A stretch of DNA of 64,000 bases from Isoetes taiwanensis (GCA_021234155.1 JAJEKV010000099.1:3253453-3317452), one strand, 5' to 3'; numbered from the stretch's first letter, positions 21,930 through 33,179 are shown. Program-made: numbers and translations. The notes: generated by a model from the sequence alone, not told the origin.

Positions 21930-22956
21930 TGCCTCCTGCAGGGCCCGGACCATCAGGGGTGTCACCCTGTAGTCGGTTCGAAACTCCTGCATTATTTCCC
22001 GGAGAAGCCGCTCGAACGGCGCCTTCCGGATCAGGAGATTAATGCACTGCTGGAAGTGCCTAATCTCCCGAAAGACTCGGGCATGCCGGGAATTAGGTCC
22101 ATGGTGGACCTTCTTCGGCAGCTCTGGTCTTGGAGGTGGCAGCTTTGGCTGATTCTTTGGCCGCCCACCCTTGACGTACTTCTGTACGTTCTGCTGGCAA
22201 TACCAGTCATTGTACCTCTTCCAGCGATGGAGGTACTCCTGGTATACTTTCTTGCGGCGCTGGAATTCACGATCTTGCTTCAGGTGAATTCTCGCTCGCC
22301 CACCTTTTGCTTCTTGACTACCTTTGGTGGCTTGGGCCACTTCGGGTAGGGTGGACGGGCATTGGGGTCGGATGGACCCCCAGCGTCGCCTTCGAGCTCT
22401 TCGTCTTGCCCGACTCCCTCCTCTTCAACTTCCTCGTGCCGCTCCTCCTCCTCCTCGCGTGGGCGAGGTTCTTCGATATGGACCGTCCCCCTTGGACGAT
22501 CCCTCCGCGACCGCTTCCTCTGCCTCCTTTCTTCTTCCACCCGCTCCCTCTTCTTCCGAGCGGCCCTCTCTTCCGGCCACTCCATCACTTTCTTCTTCCC
22601 CTTCTTCTTGCTCGAAGAAGGGACTCTTGGTCCGGTCTGGGGGCCGCTGGCGCTTTCGTCTTCTTCGCCGTTGATCCCTCACCGGGCTGCTCTTCCTGGT
22701 GCTCCTCCTCCTGGTGGTCCTCCTCCTGGTCGGAGTGAAGAGTCTCGTCGGTTCGTTGAGTCTCTACCGACGAAGAGCTGCTCTGGGCCTCCTCCTGCGA
22801 AGCGTGAAAGGTCTCGCCCGTCGAGGTGGACGATTCTTTGTTTTGCCCCGGCCGGAGGTGCTCGGGGATCTGCTTTCCATAGCCTCCAGCTGCTGCTGCC
22901 ATCGAGGGGGTCCGCCTTGGGCTATATTTTCTCGCGGTGCATTTGGTTCTTGCCAT
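21930..22956 (-). pseudogene. Divergent histone H3-like protein with very long charged tail
   Basis: The ATG at 22956 starts MARTKCTARKYSPRRTP, which keeps A1-R2-T3-K4, T6-A7-R8-K9 of histone H3 but has C5 and Y10. A Ser/Glu/Gln-rich tail follows, then a second frame rich in Glu/Arg/Lys (EERAARKKRERVEEERRQRK), then GGRPKNQPKLPPPRP and the start of an H3 histone fold at about 22105: REIRHFQQCINLLIRKAPF, RLLREIMQEFRTDYRV, ALQEASEA. This matches the H3 alpha-N and alpha-1 helices, loop 1 and half of alpha-2. The fold stops near 21930 at a possible GT donor, so alpha-3 is missing or on an unseen exon. The pieces lie in three frames (changes near 22610 and 22300). Tail plus fold would exceed 300 residues against 135 for H3. 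Loop 1 has canonical H3 length, which argues against a standard CENH3. Confidence 0.72.
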
Positions 22957-23032
22957 ATCTTACGATTAAAGAAACTGATTACGTTAAGCTGATCAAGAGA
23001 GAGGGGGTTTAGGCAAGGTTAGGGGGGAAATG
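22125..23032. repeat. Tandem duplication unit A over the H3-like gene tail
   Basis: This 908-bp segment is repeated at 23033-23960. The shared sequence runs from 'gtcttggaggtggcggcttt' to 'gggaaatgag', and the two units join there. Unit A carries the full tail region and the gene's start; the histone fold lies left of the unit and was not duplicated. Confidence 0.85.
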
Positions 23033-23960
23033 AGGTCTTGGAGGTGGCGGCTTTGGCTGATTCTTTGGCCGCCCACCCTTGGCGTATACATGCGTTACAT
23101 TGCAATACCAGCCATTGTACCTCTTCGGTGAGAGGTATACGGTATACCTTCTAGCGGCGTTGGAATTCCGCGATCTGCTTGGGGTGAATTCTGGCTTCAT
23201 CCCACCTTTGCTTCTTAACTAGCTTTGGTGGCTTGGGCCACTTCGGGTAGGGTGGACGGGCGTTGGGGTTGGATGGACCCCCAACGTCGCCTTCGAGCTC
23301 TTCGTCCTGCCCGACTCCCTCCTCTTCAACTTTCTCGTGCCGCTCCTCCTCCTCCTCCTCAAGTGGGCGAGGTTCTTCGATATGGACCGTCCCCCTTGGA
23401 CGATCCCTCCGCGACCGCTTCCTCTGCCTCCTTTCTTCTTCCACCCGCTCCCTCTTCTTTCGAGCGGCCCTCTCTTCCGGCCGCTCTGTCACCTTCTCCT
23501 TCCCCTTCTTCTTGCTCGAAGAAGGGCGCATCTTGGTCCTCTTTGGGGGCTGCGCTCCTGGCTTTCTCTGGCTCTTTGTTGTTGATCCTGGCTGCTTCTT
23601 GCTTCTTCCTAGTGCTCCTCCTCTTGGTGGTCCTCCTCCTGGTCGGACAGAGGGCCGAAGTGAAGAGTCTCGTCGGTTCGTTGAGTCTCTACTGACGAAG
23701 AGCTGCTCTGGGCCTCCTCCTGCGAGGCGTGAAAGGTCTCGTCCGTCGAGGTGGACGATTCTTCATTTTGCCCCGGCCGGAGGTGCTCGGGGATCTGCTT
23801 TACATGGCCTCCAGCTGCTGCTGCTGCCATCGAGGGGGTCCGCTTTGGGCTATATTTTCTCGCGGTGCATTTGGTCCTTGCCATATCTTACGATTAAAGA
23901 AACTGATTACGTTAAGCTGATCAAGAGAGAGGAGGGTTTAGGCAAGGTTGGAGGGAAATG
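23033..23960. repeat. Tandem duplication unit B
   Basis: A second copy of 22125-23032 with many small differences, including a 17-bp insertion near 23650 ('agagggccgaag' region) and altered tail codons. Its right edge keeps the same 5' flank ('cgattaaagaaactgattac', 'gatcaagagagagg') as unit A, so each copy retains its promoter-proximal sequence. Confidence 0.85.
23034..23884 (-). pseudogene. Truncated second copy of the H3-like gene (tail only)
   Basis: The ATG at 23884 gives MARTKCTARKYSPKRTP and the same Ser/Glu-rich and Glu/Arg-rich blocks as the full copy, with an in-frame TAG near 23609. It ends in GGRPKNQPKPPPPRP at about 23040, where the duplication junction replaces the histone fold by the 5' flank of the other copy. 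It cannot make a nucleosomal histone. The same frame change between the two tail blocks occurs here as in the full copy, so that break predates the duplication or is a real feature such as splicing. Confidence 0.7.
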
Positions 23961-24180
23961 AGGTGGCAAGAAGATATTTAAAAAGGAAGATGCTCTAGGG
24001 AATATTCTCTTACCATTAATAGGCCTAATAATTAGCCCCCTTTATTAATCACTTTAGTATACCTATTTATTAGTATATACTTAATGCTGTAATATACTGT
24101 AATTTCGAATTTTTCCTAATGGTTTGAAGTGTTAATTATGAATTTGCGCCATTTTTCACCCAGGTCTCGGATTGGTATGA
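23961..24180. other. AT-rich spacer
   Basis: No gene or repeat recognised between the histone repeats and the gypsy leader. Confidence 0.4.
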
Positions 24181-24450
24181 TTCTTCGACCCATTTTAGGT
24201 GAAATCTGATGCTGATGCATAATTTCCACTCGAATTTTACTAGAATGTTAATTTGACTCATTTTTTTTCCCTCGTCTAACAACTTAGCTTGTTCTTACGG
24301 ACCCACTACCTAGGAGAAAAGTTTTTCCCCTATTTTCGAGGTTCCATGGTGGAAAATTTCATTCCACACCCTATTAGGCCTGTTAGACTACTTTTAGGGA
24401 CATGGTCAGTGCTAGTTCCTGGTCAACCAAGAATATCGCTCAGATACCAT
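24181..24450 (-). mobile_element. Gypsy leader and primer-binding site
   Basis: On the minus strand the LTR end is followed by ATGGTATCTGAGCG (one mismatch to the tRNA-Met primer site) and a leader colinear with 29091-29331 ('ggtcaaccaagaa', 'ctgttagactacttt', 'gacccactacctaggag'). It breaks off near 24181 with no gag. Confidence 0.8.
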
Positions 24451-26009
24451 TGTGACGCTCCCTACAAAATATACGGCGCCCGACCGTACACTCCATAGGA
24501 AATCCCCCATCCGGTCCTTCGACTGCACGGGCCCTCCGTCTATCCCGCACTTTGGGATCACCTTAGTGCGGGAAGGGGACACGAAGGTGTCTTGTGCGCC
24601 CTTCCCCTACGTGCTCCTATCACAGCGGAAGCATAAACAACGTCAGAACTAGCAATAACAACACATCTTACTACCTCGAAGGGTAGCCCATCCACATATC
24701 CATAACTACAAAGAAGATAAACATATGCCATAAAACATGAGAGCTCCTAGACATGAGACAATGGCTAGGGTTGACCACTCCATCCGCCCCTCCTGTGCAC
24801 ACCTTGCAGAATGAGCTAGATCGGGCTCTGGCATGACTCTAGCCTTCCGGATACGCAATCTCATGGCATCACCCATCGAGATTACTCCAGGTTGCATCTC
24901 CCCGGTCTGTTGAGGCAGGAAGGGTTGTATCTCCCCTTCCCAGGGTCTAGAGGTTCCACGGGCGGCTAGAGAATCGTGGCGACACACGATTCGTACCCGA
25001 CTTAACCCCCCAAAACAGGAGCCAAGCTGACACTTGCAACTCTGAGAGGCAAGATGACAACATTGCCCCAGGAGGTGTCAGACCCATGCCCGGCCCACAT
25101 TAAGTGACCGACCATAGGCCTAGCCCGCTATGGGATCCCCAGTAGCCACACTCAGCAGGGATCCTCCCTCCGTATTGCCTCTAGCCCCATTGTGTAGTGC
25201 TGAGTCACATCATAGCCCCCATAGCCTGGTGGGCTCCTATGCACAGGCTGCATAATAATAGGAACTAAGGGGTCTAAACTAGGAGCATACTACGTAATGG
25301 CTACTAGGTCTCTACCCCCCTTCCCAATACAAGAGGAGCAAACATGATCAATCAACATCACATAACATCATATCATGATAATCATCATAAGAACATCTTA
25401 ACCTAATCATACATATCTAACTTACAATTAGGGTTCCTAGATTACGGTTCAAGATGTTCAATAAGGGTTCTAGGATGGCTCTACCCTAGATACAAAATAC
25501 TAACCCATCTAGAGTGCTACCTTTCAAATGAACTACTAAGAGCACTACTCTACATACCTGCTCCAAAAGCACCCCCCATCCTGGCATCTCCATGGTCTTC
25601 GAATTGGTCGAAGATGCACTTGCTCCAAGATCGAATCCACACTCCGAGGGCTGCTGCACTAGACTATGCCACACCAAACGATGCTCGAAACAGAGTTTCG
25701 AGTGCGTAGATAGGTCTCAGGGTGCTAGGGTCAGGAAAGAGGTCTAGGGTTAGGGTTTAGGCTAATATAAGTTAGGGTCCACACGGGATGCCACGTGGCA
25801 CCAATGGGTGAGGCTGTGTGGCGGTTGCCCCAATAGGATAAGGCCATGTGGAAATGGGCCTTATCCTAAGGTTATCTAAGTTAAGCATTTAACTTAGATG
25901 TGCACCCATTGCCACTTCCTATGGTATACAAGGCTGCGAAGGTAGACTTGTATAGTGACGGGCCCAGAAATATACGTATTTATAGCATATATTTCCGTGG
26001 AACATCACA
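24451..26009 (-). mobile_element. Gypsy LTR, minus orientation
   Basis: 1559 bp, TGTGACG at 24451 and CATCACA at 26009, giving TG...CA ends. A primer site lies on one side and a polypurine tract on the other, so the same LTR ends one internal region and begins another, as in LTR-internal-LTR arrays formed by unequal recombination. It is colinear in reverse complement with 27464-29090 and less closely with 203-1869. Confidence 0.88.
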
Positions 26010-26023
26010 TTCTCCCCCCCTTA
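26010..26023 (-). other. Polypurine tract
   Basis: The minus strand reads AAGGGGGGGAGAA directly before the LTR's TGTGATG, the plus-strand DNA priming site. Just upstream the minus strand reads 'gatgaggacaacattatcc', the usual end of a chromovirus polyprotein. Confidence 0.85.
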
Positions 26024-26750
26024 GGATAATGTTGTCCTCATCATTACGCTAAGGTGATTACACTACAATGCACTTGCAAAACAACATGCATGCAACTTCT
26101 ATTACTAAATTAATGTGTAGTATAGGCTATATTTATACCTATACGAAATTATGTCGCCTTACAATAGTAATGCTATCGTAAGTCAAAACATTATCACACA
26201 AACATTAGGGTTCATAATTTTAAGTCTAAATTATGGCTCCCCGCCTCCACATAATGCACTCCCGTCGGTGCTCCCCTATGCTCGCCCTGCACGAGTAGCA
26301 CATTACGTTAGTTTAGTTAATAATTGTGGTTTTAGGGGACCACCCCCCTTACCTACCTCCTTGCGCCGAACTACTAGCTCAAGGTTACTCTCCTACCTTG
26401 CACCCAATCATGGCCCCATAAGGATTTGAGCTTAAGGAACATTTAAGATGCTCCTATCATCGTCCATGATCAAGTGCTACCTTGTACACGATCGCCCAGA
26501 TCGAGTACACCCCAGTGCATCATGCCCCGAGGGTTTCAAGCTAGGGAACGTCTCACGATCCCATCATCGCGCATGATCACTTGAACCTCACCATGACCCC
26601 CCTATGGTCAGGTGTGGGTGCCCCACATCGTGGCATAGAGAGCATCCGACAGATGTCCCATCATCGCCCACCATGCCTCACTTCCTCTCTCACATAACCC
26701 TATTGGTCATGCGCACCTCTTGGTGCATGTTGGCCTAGAGTATGCCAGAA
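26024..26750. other. Gypsy 3' untranslated and degraded region
   Basis: It contains repeated motifs ('catcgcccacc', 'catcatcgcgcatgatcac', 'cgatcgccc') with no open coding frame; it lies between the chromodomain end and the polypurine tract of the minus-strand element. Confidence 0.5.
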
Positions 26751-26754
26751 CTAG

Positions 26755-27463
26755 GGCTAACTAAGAAACATACTAAGCTAACCACCTGGCAAGTCGGCGT
26801 CGACAAGCTCGGAGACGACTCGCCCATCAAACTCCCTCATGAAGTCTGGGTATTGCTTCTCCAAATCCTGCTTCAATACCCAAGTCGCATCTTACACGGG
26901 CAAGTGCTTCCACTTGACCAAATACTAGAGGAACTGAGACCTCCTAGTCTTCTTGAATGACTTATCAAGAAGCAATTCAGGCACAATTTCAACTTGATCC
27001 TCTGTCATTTCCAACAAAGTTAGAGTATCTAAAACCTCATCAGGGTTAGGATCGTGCCTTTTCAATAAACTCACATAGAAGACCTTGTGGACTTTGAGGT
27101 GCGCTGGGAGATCCAACTTGTAGGCCTGAGAGCCCACTCTCTCCAAGATCTTGAACGGACCTGCCCATCTAAGGGCAAGCTTCTTGCAATTCCCTATGCG
27201 AAGCTTAGCTTGCTTCACCTTGATCTTCAACCACACCTTGTCGCCTACCTTGAACTCCCTTACGGTCCTGTGCCTGTCGGCTACACTCTTCTGCCGACTT
27301 CTTGCTGCTAATAGATATCCCTTTACCTCTTCGACCAGTTGCTGCATAGCTGATAGCATTTGCTGGGATGCTTCCACCTTTGACACAGGATTGTGCCAAG
27401 TATCGGGGGTGAGGCACTGGTACCTGTAATTGATCATAAAGCGAGACATCTGTGATGACTCCT
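26755..27463 (-). pseudogene. Chromovirus integrase C-terminus and chromodomain
   Basis: The minus-strand frame from 27463 reads QCLTPDTWHNPVSKVEAS, VADRHRTVREFKVGDKVWL, LALRWAGPFKILERVG, YKLDLPAHLKVHKVFYVSLL, which is the integrase C-terminal GPY/F module of Ty3/gypsy. It continues through in-frame stops near 26922 and 26893 with YLVKWKHLPV, DATWVLKQDLEKQYPDF and FDGRVV, a chromodomain, so the element is a chromovirus. Reverse transcriptase, RNase H and the catalytic integrase core are absent because another LTR starts at 27464. Known chromodomains steer integration to marked chromatin; this copy is dead. Confidence 0.88.
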
Positions 27464-29090
27464 TGTGACGTTCTAGGGGAATATACGCTATAAATACGTA
27501 TAATCCTGGACCCGTCACCATACAAGTCTACCTAGGTAGCCTTGTATGCCTTAGAAAGTGGCAAGGGGTGCTCATCTAAGTTAATTGTTTAACTTAGATA
27601 ACCTTAGGGTAAGGCCCATTTCCACATGGCCTTATCCTATTGGGCAACCGCCACACGGCCTCATCCTAGTGGTGCCACGTCCCATGTGGACCCACACCTA
27701 TATTGGCTCTAACCCTAACCCTAGACCCTTTTCTCTGACCTAGCACCTGAACTCTCATCTACGTGCCCGAAACCCCGTTTCGAGCATCGTTCGTCATAGT
27801 CTAACCTGGAGCAGCAGCCCCTGGAAGGTGTGCATGATTGTAGAGGGAGCAAGCCTTCGACCCACGTCAAGGAGCATGGAGACGCCAGGGATGGGAGGAA
27901 GCGCTTCTGGAGGAGGTAAGTTGAGTAGAGTTCATGTTAGTTCATCTGGAAGTTAGCACTCCAGATGGGTTAGTATTTCGTGTCTAGAGTAGAGCCACCC
28001 TAGAACCTTTGGTTGAACATCTTGAACCCGAATCAAGGAACCATAACTGTTAGTTAGATATATATGATTAGGTTAAGATGTTCATATGATATTGATCATG
28101 ATGTGATGTATGTGATGTTGGTTGATCATGTTGCGCCTCTTGTATTGGGAAGGGGGGGTAGAGACCTAGGGCCATGTGTAGTATGCTCCTAGTGTAGATC
28201 CCTTAGTTCCTATTAGATGCGGCCTGTGCATAGGAACCCACCGGGCTATGGAAGCTATGATGTGACTCAGCACTACACAACGGGGCTAGAGGCCAGATGG
28301 AGGGAGGATCCCTGCCAAGTGGGGGCTACGGGGGATCCCATAGTGGCCTAGGCTTATGGTCGGTCACTTCGTGTGGGCCGAGCATGGGTCCGACACCTCC
28401 TGGGGCGATGGTGTCGCCCTGCCTCTCAAGAGTTGCAAGTGTGAGCTTGGCTCTTGGTTTGGGGGGGTTCAGTCGGGTATGAATCGTGTGTCGCCACGAT
28501 TCTCTAGCCTCTAGACCCCGGGGAGAGGAGATGCAACCCTTCCTACCTCGACGGACCAGGGAGATGCAACCTGGAGTAGTCCCAATGGGTGATGCCATGG
28601 GATTGCGTATCCGGAAGGTTAGAGTCATGTCAGAGCCTGATCTAGCCCATCTGCAAAGTATGCACAGGAGGGGCGGATGGAGTGGTCAACCCTAGCCATT
28701 GTCTTATGCCAGCCCCGCCATTGTTATGACTCGGTCTGCTCTATCTTGAGGCCTATCCAGTCAGTCGACTCCCCTATGTGTCGGAGCCACGGGTAGGAGC
28801 TCTCCTGTTTTATGGTATATGATTATGTTCTTTGCACCTATGGATATGTGGTTGAGCTACCCTTCGAGGTAGTATGTTATTTTGTATTGCTAGTTCTGAC
28901 GATGTTGTGCTTCCGCTGTGATAGGAGCCCATAGGGGAAGGGCATGCAAGACACCTTCGTGTCCCCTTCCCGCACTACGATCATCTCAGAGTGCGGGATA
29001 GACGGAGGGCCCGTGCGGTTGAAGGACCGGATGGGGGATTTCCTGCCGAGTATATGGCCGGGTGTCGTATATTTAGCAGGGAGCGTCACA
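27464..29090 (+). mobile_element. Gypsy LTR, plus orientation
   Basis: 1627 bp, TGTGACG to CGTCACA, followed without a gap by the primer site ATGGTATCAGAGCG at 29091. It interrupts the minus-strand integrase, so it is a later insertion or an inversion product. Blocks shared with 24451-26009 include 'ccaataggataaggccatgt' and 'tagagacctag'. Confidence 0.88.
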
Positions 29091-29331
29091 ATGGTATCAG
29101 AGCGATGTTCTTGGTTGACCAGGAACTAGCACTGACCATAACCATGAAAGTAGTCTAACAGGCCTATAGGGGTATGAAATAAAAATTTCCACCATCAAAC
29201 CTCGAAAATAGGGGAAATTTTTTTTTTCTCCTAGGTAGTGGGTCCGAAAATAGGTTAAGTGTTAGACAGAGAAAAGAACGAGCCAAATTCACCTTCTAGT
29301 AAATTTGAAGTGAAAATTATGCATCTGCATC
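29091..29331 (+). mobile_element. Gypsy leader after the plus-strand LTR
   Basis: It begins with a perfect tRNA-Met primer site and follows the leader shared with 24181-24450, ending at a T-run near 29340 where similarity stops. No gag follows, so the element is truncated. Confidence 0.8.
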
Positions 29332-29835
29332 AAATTTCCTTTTTTTTTTTTTTATTGAAGGCCATAGAGGATATATTAAAAAAGTTAAGTTAAAGTTACA
29401 AAATTACTTTTTTAAGGGAAGTGTAACCCCTGTTTATCTCGTATATAAGTAGAAGATTAAGCCCAAATTAGATATGCAGAACAGTATTTTTAGATAACAT
29501 CAACATCCTAAAAATAGGATTTCAGATTGGAATTGGCTGATTTGCGTCCATGTCCTCTGATCATAGCTGATAGTGTGCAGAAGGCACATAAGCATGCCTC
29601 GGCTTTTGCCATGTTGAATCTCCCCCGATTATCCTTGGCTTCGCACAGCAGGGCCCGTCTGTCGTCCGGATATTGATCACAGGAACAACCACACCCGCAT
29701 GGCTCTTCATGACTCTCACCAATGGCGCCCGTCCTCATTCCCGTGAGGATCACTTTCAAAATGCCGGATTCCCGCCATCAGAAACACTTCCTCCTTTTCT
29801 TCACTCTGAGTGTCGTTTGGTGGGGTGGAGTGTTA
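29332..29835. other. No recognised feature
   Basis: A Cys-rich minus-strand open frame at 29508-29759 (contains CGCGCSCDQYPDDRR) overlaps open plus-strand frames; I cannot decide that any is coding. Confidence 0.3.
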
Positions 29836-30360
29836 GTCATGTACGTCCTGGTACAAGACTATTCATGCATACGACGGACCAAGTCAAGGCCAAGGACCCA
29901 GTTGCTCAGTCGTCAAAGGCCCCGCAGCAGACCACGCAGTCAAAGGCCGCGCCTGTTACCAATAGGAGGCGCTCAGACAAGTGACGGCCCGTCACTGTCT
30001 GCGTCAGCGTCAGCGTGATTTCAGGCATTTCAAGAGGCACCGCCAGCATTCCTGCAAATCAGGCCTCCTTCCAGGAGTCGGCACCGAAATCAGTCAGAGT
30101 GTCTATATTGGGCCAAAGGCCATTGTACTATATATATGAGTAGAGCTAGCACATGAGTTTTAGATGAGTTTTGAGTCTTGTCTCACTTCAGTTTTCTCTC
30201 GATTGTGAAAGCTCATTCATTGACATCAAGGAAGTTGTTCTTATTATTGTGATCTCATTGTTCTTTTTCGCTTTCTTTTCTCTTTTTCATTGTTCTTTGC
30301 AAATCCCGCGTGACATAGCTCCTAGATTCTCCTGTTAGATCCAAGGGTCCTCACAGAGGG
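29836..30360 (+). mobile_element. Possible LTR fragment
   Basis: The passage 'ggtggggtggagtgttagtc' resembles the purine-rich stretch and TGTTA start common at 3' LTRs of copia elements, and 'tactatatatatgagtagagc' at 30128 is a plausible TATA box followed by a T/C-rich U5-like region. It would end at 'gtcctcaca' near 30354. No second LTR or standard primer site is visible, so the call is weak. Confidence 0.3.
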
Positions 30361-30369
30361 CTGTCTTGC

Positions 30370-30746
30370 AGGAGTTCCCGAACCCAGACCCCAAACACCA
30401 AATTGTAGGTAATTTAATTAAGGACCAAAAAGAGATCCTCAGGACATTCAAGAGAAATCATATGATAGAATTTCGAGACCATGAAGTTAGGTTGATTAAT
30501 GTCGGAACTCCCACAGGGGGATGTGGAAAATGAAGAGGAAGCTATGAGGAAAAGGGAATTAGAGGGATATTTGCTAAAACTCAAAAAGGAGGTGATCAGG
30601 AGTATAGAATTTGAACGGGCATTCAAAAATGGGGATCTATGGAGGGCGAATAATTTAAAGGGATACTTCCAAACATTCTACCAACGAACCCAACAGAAGA
30701 GGGAAGCACATGTGCTATTATTAATCGACGAAACACAGTTCTCATG
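30370..30746 (+). pseudogene. Degraded open frame of unknown family
   Basis: One frame reads EFPNPDPKHQIVGNL and DQKEILRTFKRNHM before a stop near 30530; another continues ENEEEAMRKRELEGYLLKLK, FERAFKNGDLWRANN and FQTFYQRTQQKREAHVLLLI to 30746. Joined by one frameshift they give about 120 residues of coding-like, charged sequence. It may be a retroelement gag remnant following the possible LTR; I do not recognise it. Confidence 0.35.
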
Positions 30747-31213
30747 AAAGACTCTAGATAAGCTATTAGCCATGTTTGGTAACCGGTTAGATTACAACCT
30801 TATCAAGTCAGTAAAAACGCCAGGAACAGATAGACTAGAGATACAATCAAGAAAAAGAATGGATGTGTTTGTATAATTTGTTCAGGGGCACAAGCTAGGA
30901 TGACCAAGAAAGGGGATGATTGTTTCAAGTGGGTATGAATAGGCCAATGGGTATGAAATTCAAAAGTTGTCATAAAATTTGAATAAAGGATAATAGTTAT
31001 GCTAGGCAAATGAAGGTTAGCTAGGTTCGTATGCTATATTTATAGGAAATACAAAACATCAATTTAAACAAATGGATTTTTACTAAATGTGGGGCATAAG
31101 GGCCGAATAAAGTAGGTTAAACAGAACGACTAAGGCTGGTTCTAGGAAAGGTAGCTAGAATGAGGTAATGCGACAGGTGGCAGTGCGGGAATGAAGTGAA
31201 TAAAGAGAGAATA

Positions 31214-31252
31214 TCTATATATAACTAGTTATGGTGCCCGGCGTTGCCGGGA
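31214..31252 (+). mobile_element. Helitron-like 5' terminus
   Basis: The sequence TCTATATATAACTAGTTATG is followed by 'gtgcccggcgttgccggg', a short hairpin. TC at the start, an AT-rich run and a CCCGGC..GCCGGG hairpin within 40 bases are typical of Helitron 5' ends. The preceding base pair context is A-T. No matching CTRR 3' end was located, so the extent is unknown. Confidence 0.4.
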
Positions 31253-32630
31253 TTTAATAGCAATTTGAAGAGGTGGTTTTATTGGATAGAATGAATAATG
31301 TGGTTTGGACGAAGCGAAGATAATATAGAGCAATTCATTGATAAATATAGAAAGCCATTATGCTTAAAAAAAAAAGATTTTGATTGATTGCAAATATGTT
31401 ATAGTACGTGGTCTTTTTGTTCTTATGAAACTTTTACTGGAACGATTTTATGGTGAGACATTGCTGGGCTTTAGCAATCTATAGAAATTTGTGTTGCAAT
31501 GTGAAAGCAACAATAGTTGGTTGAAGTTATGTATGCCCTTTTTTGGTATGGGGGGAGAGCAACATTTAGCATTACTCATGATTTTAATTTGATCGTGTAG
31601 TTGATGGTTGTGAATAGATTTAGTATGGCCAATGCAGGCATCAATTTACCGTTGTCACATTTGCAAGATTTGAAAGGGGATTGGCATATGAAAGGAAAAG
31701 GGAAGATGTTAAAATTGGGTTTAATTATTGCTATTGATTTCATCTTAATGGAATTGTCTATTACACATAACTACAAAATCACTGATGCAGACCATGCAAA
31801 AGACATTATTATCCCTGCAATGGTGATTGGCTTCGTTGTTTGTCCTACTTGTCTTCCATATCATGTAGTTTGAGGTTGTATAGTTAAAACATTGATTCTA
31901 GTGCATTGTCCATTGCTCCTTGTCTTTTTGTTAAAAGAAATTTTGCCCAGAGAACAGGAATGTTCAGAATGTGCCCCCTAGTCAATGAAATCTAAGCATT
32001 CACATCTGCTTTATGCTTAGACATCCAACATATTCCTATTTGCACAATCTAGAGACAAAACTGGAATGCATGATAGGCCCTTGTTCTTATGAAAATCATA
32101 AGTTTTTCTTGTTCCGAACAGGAGATATTGACCAAAATGGTTTCATTGTTATTAAGAACCAGGAAAACATCATCTAACCAAGTCTTACTTGAATATGTTT
32201 AAAGAGTGCGTTCACTCTTAGATTCTCCTTGCTTTTAGCATGTCAAACGACATATGGCCCATGGGGAGGGATGTACATTCTTTTGAAGTTCTCCATAGCT
32301 GACATATTTTTCTTCAATTTCATTGCAAGTTCAGTTAGAAAGTCCTTCATATACAGACAACCAAATCAAACCATTTCCAATTGCAACACAGCCGGGCTTC
32401 ACACCAAAAGTCTTTTTTATTGAAAAAAAAGGAATATCTAGCAAAGTTATAGTCATTACATAGGTATACATCATCTGATTATCTAGAAATTGGGTATGGA
32501 AACAGGTATACATCATCTGATTCAACAATTCCACAGTAGTAAGGCGAGCTAACTACTCCCCACTATGTGCCAATAAAATGGGGATGAGGTTCTTCCACTG
32601 CCCTTTGCAGATGGCATGAGCAGAATAAGT
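31253..32630. other. Non-coding AT-rich DNA
   Basis: A 90-codon frame at 31601-31873 has no recognised domain. If the Helitron-like end is real, this is its interior. Confidence 0.35.
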
Positions 32631-32633
32631 TAA

Positions 32634-32773
32634 CCACACAGGGCATCTTGCCTTACCAAGACGCATCTTGACACTCGTTTCATGGCAGTATCAAGAAATA
32701 TCACCACACAGGGCATCTTGCCTTACCAAGACACATCTTGACACTTTTTTCATGGCAGTATCAAGAAATGTCA
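32634..32773. repeat. Tandem duplication of ~69 bp
   Basis: 'cacacagggcatcttgcctt' to 'ggcagtatcaagaaat' occurs twice in a row with few differences. Confidence 0.85.
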
Positions 32774-32845
32774 CCACTGATTTCACTACTGCTTCTAAAC
32801 TTCTAACTTTACTATACTTGTTTAGGCTAACCAAATTTAATACAA

Positions 32846-33018
32846 TAAAATATAGCCCTAACTTTTTGCAAAATGCACAACATACCCCTAACTTTTAGAA
32901 AATTCATGAAATGCCCATAACGTATAGGTTTTTTAGGGGCATTTTGTGAATTTTTAGAAAGTTAGGGGTAAACTGTGAATTTTGCAAAAAGTTAGGGGTA
33001 TTTTGTAGTTTTCCCCTA
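32846..33018. repeat. Short foldback element
   Basis: Left arm words 'ccctaactttttgcaaaat' and 'cccctaacttttagaaaatt' are mirrored by 'ttttagaaagttaggggta' and 'aaaaagttaggggtattttg', centred near 32930. This is the typical form of a small MITE with internal subrepeats. Confidence 0.75.
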
Positions 33019-33179
33019 AAATATAACGCATAAAATAAACTCCTAAATTCTAAAGTACAAACAAACTCATAACCTATAAAATACTTGGGAGAAAAAAAGG
33101 AATAAACCTTAAACTTTATAGGCAACCAATTATTTGAAAACATATGACCTTTTAGATCCACAACGAAAATCCAATCATG

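Noticed and set aside
21930-22105. Histone fold as centromeric H3 (CENH3)
   Set aside because: Loop 1 is of canonical H3 length and the N-terminus matches ordinary H3 (ARTK, TARK) better than known plant CENH3; the assignment is left open as divergent H3.
22307-23012. Long plus-strand open frames rich in Leu, Ser and Pro over the histone-like region
   Set aside because: They are shadows of the Glu/Arg-rich minus-strand coding sequence; the minus strand has the H3 motifs and an ATG in context.
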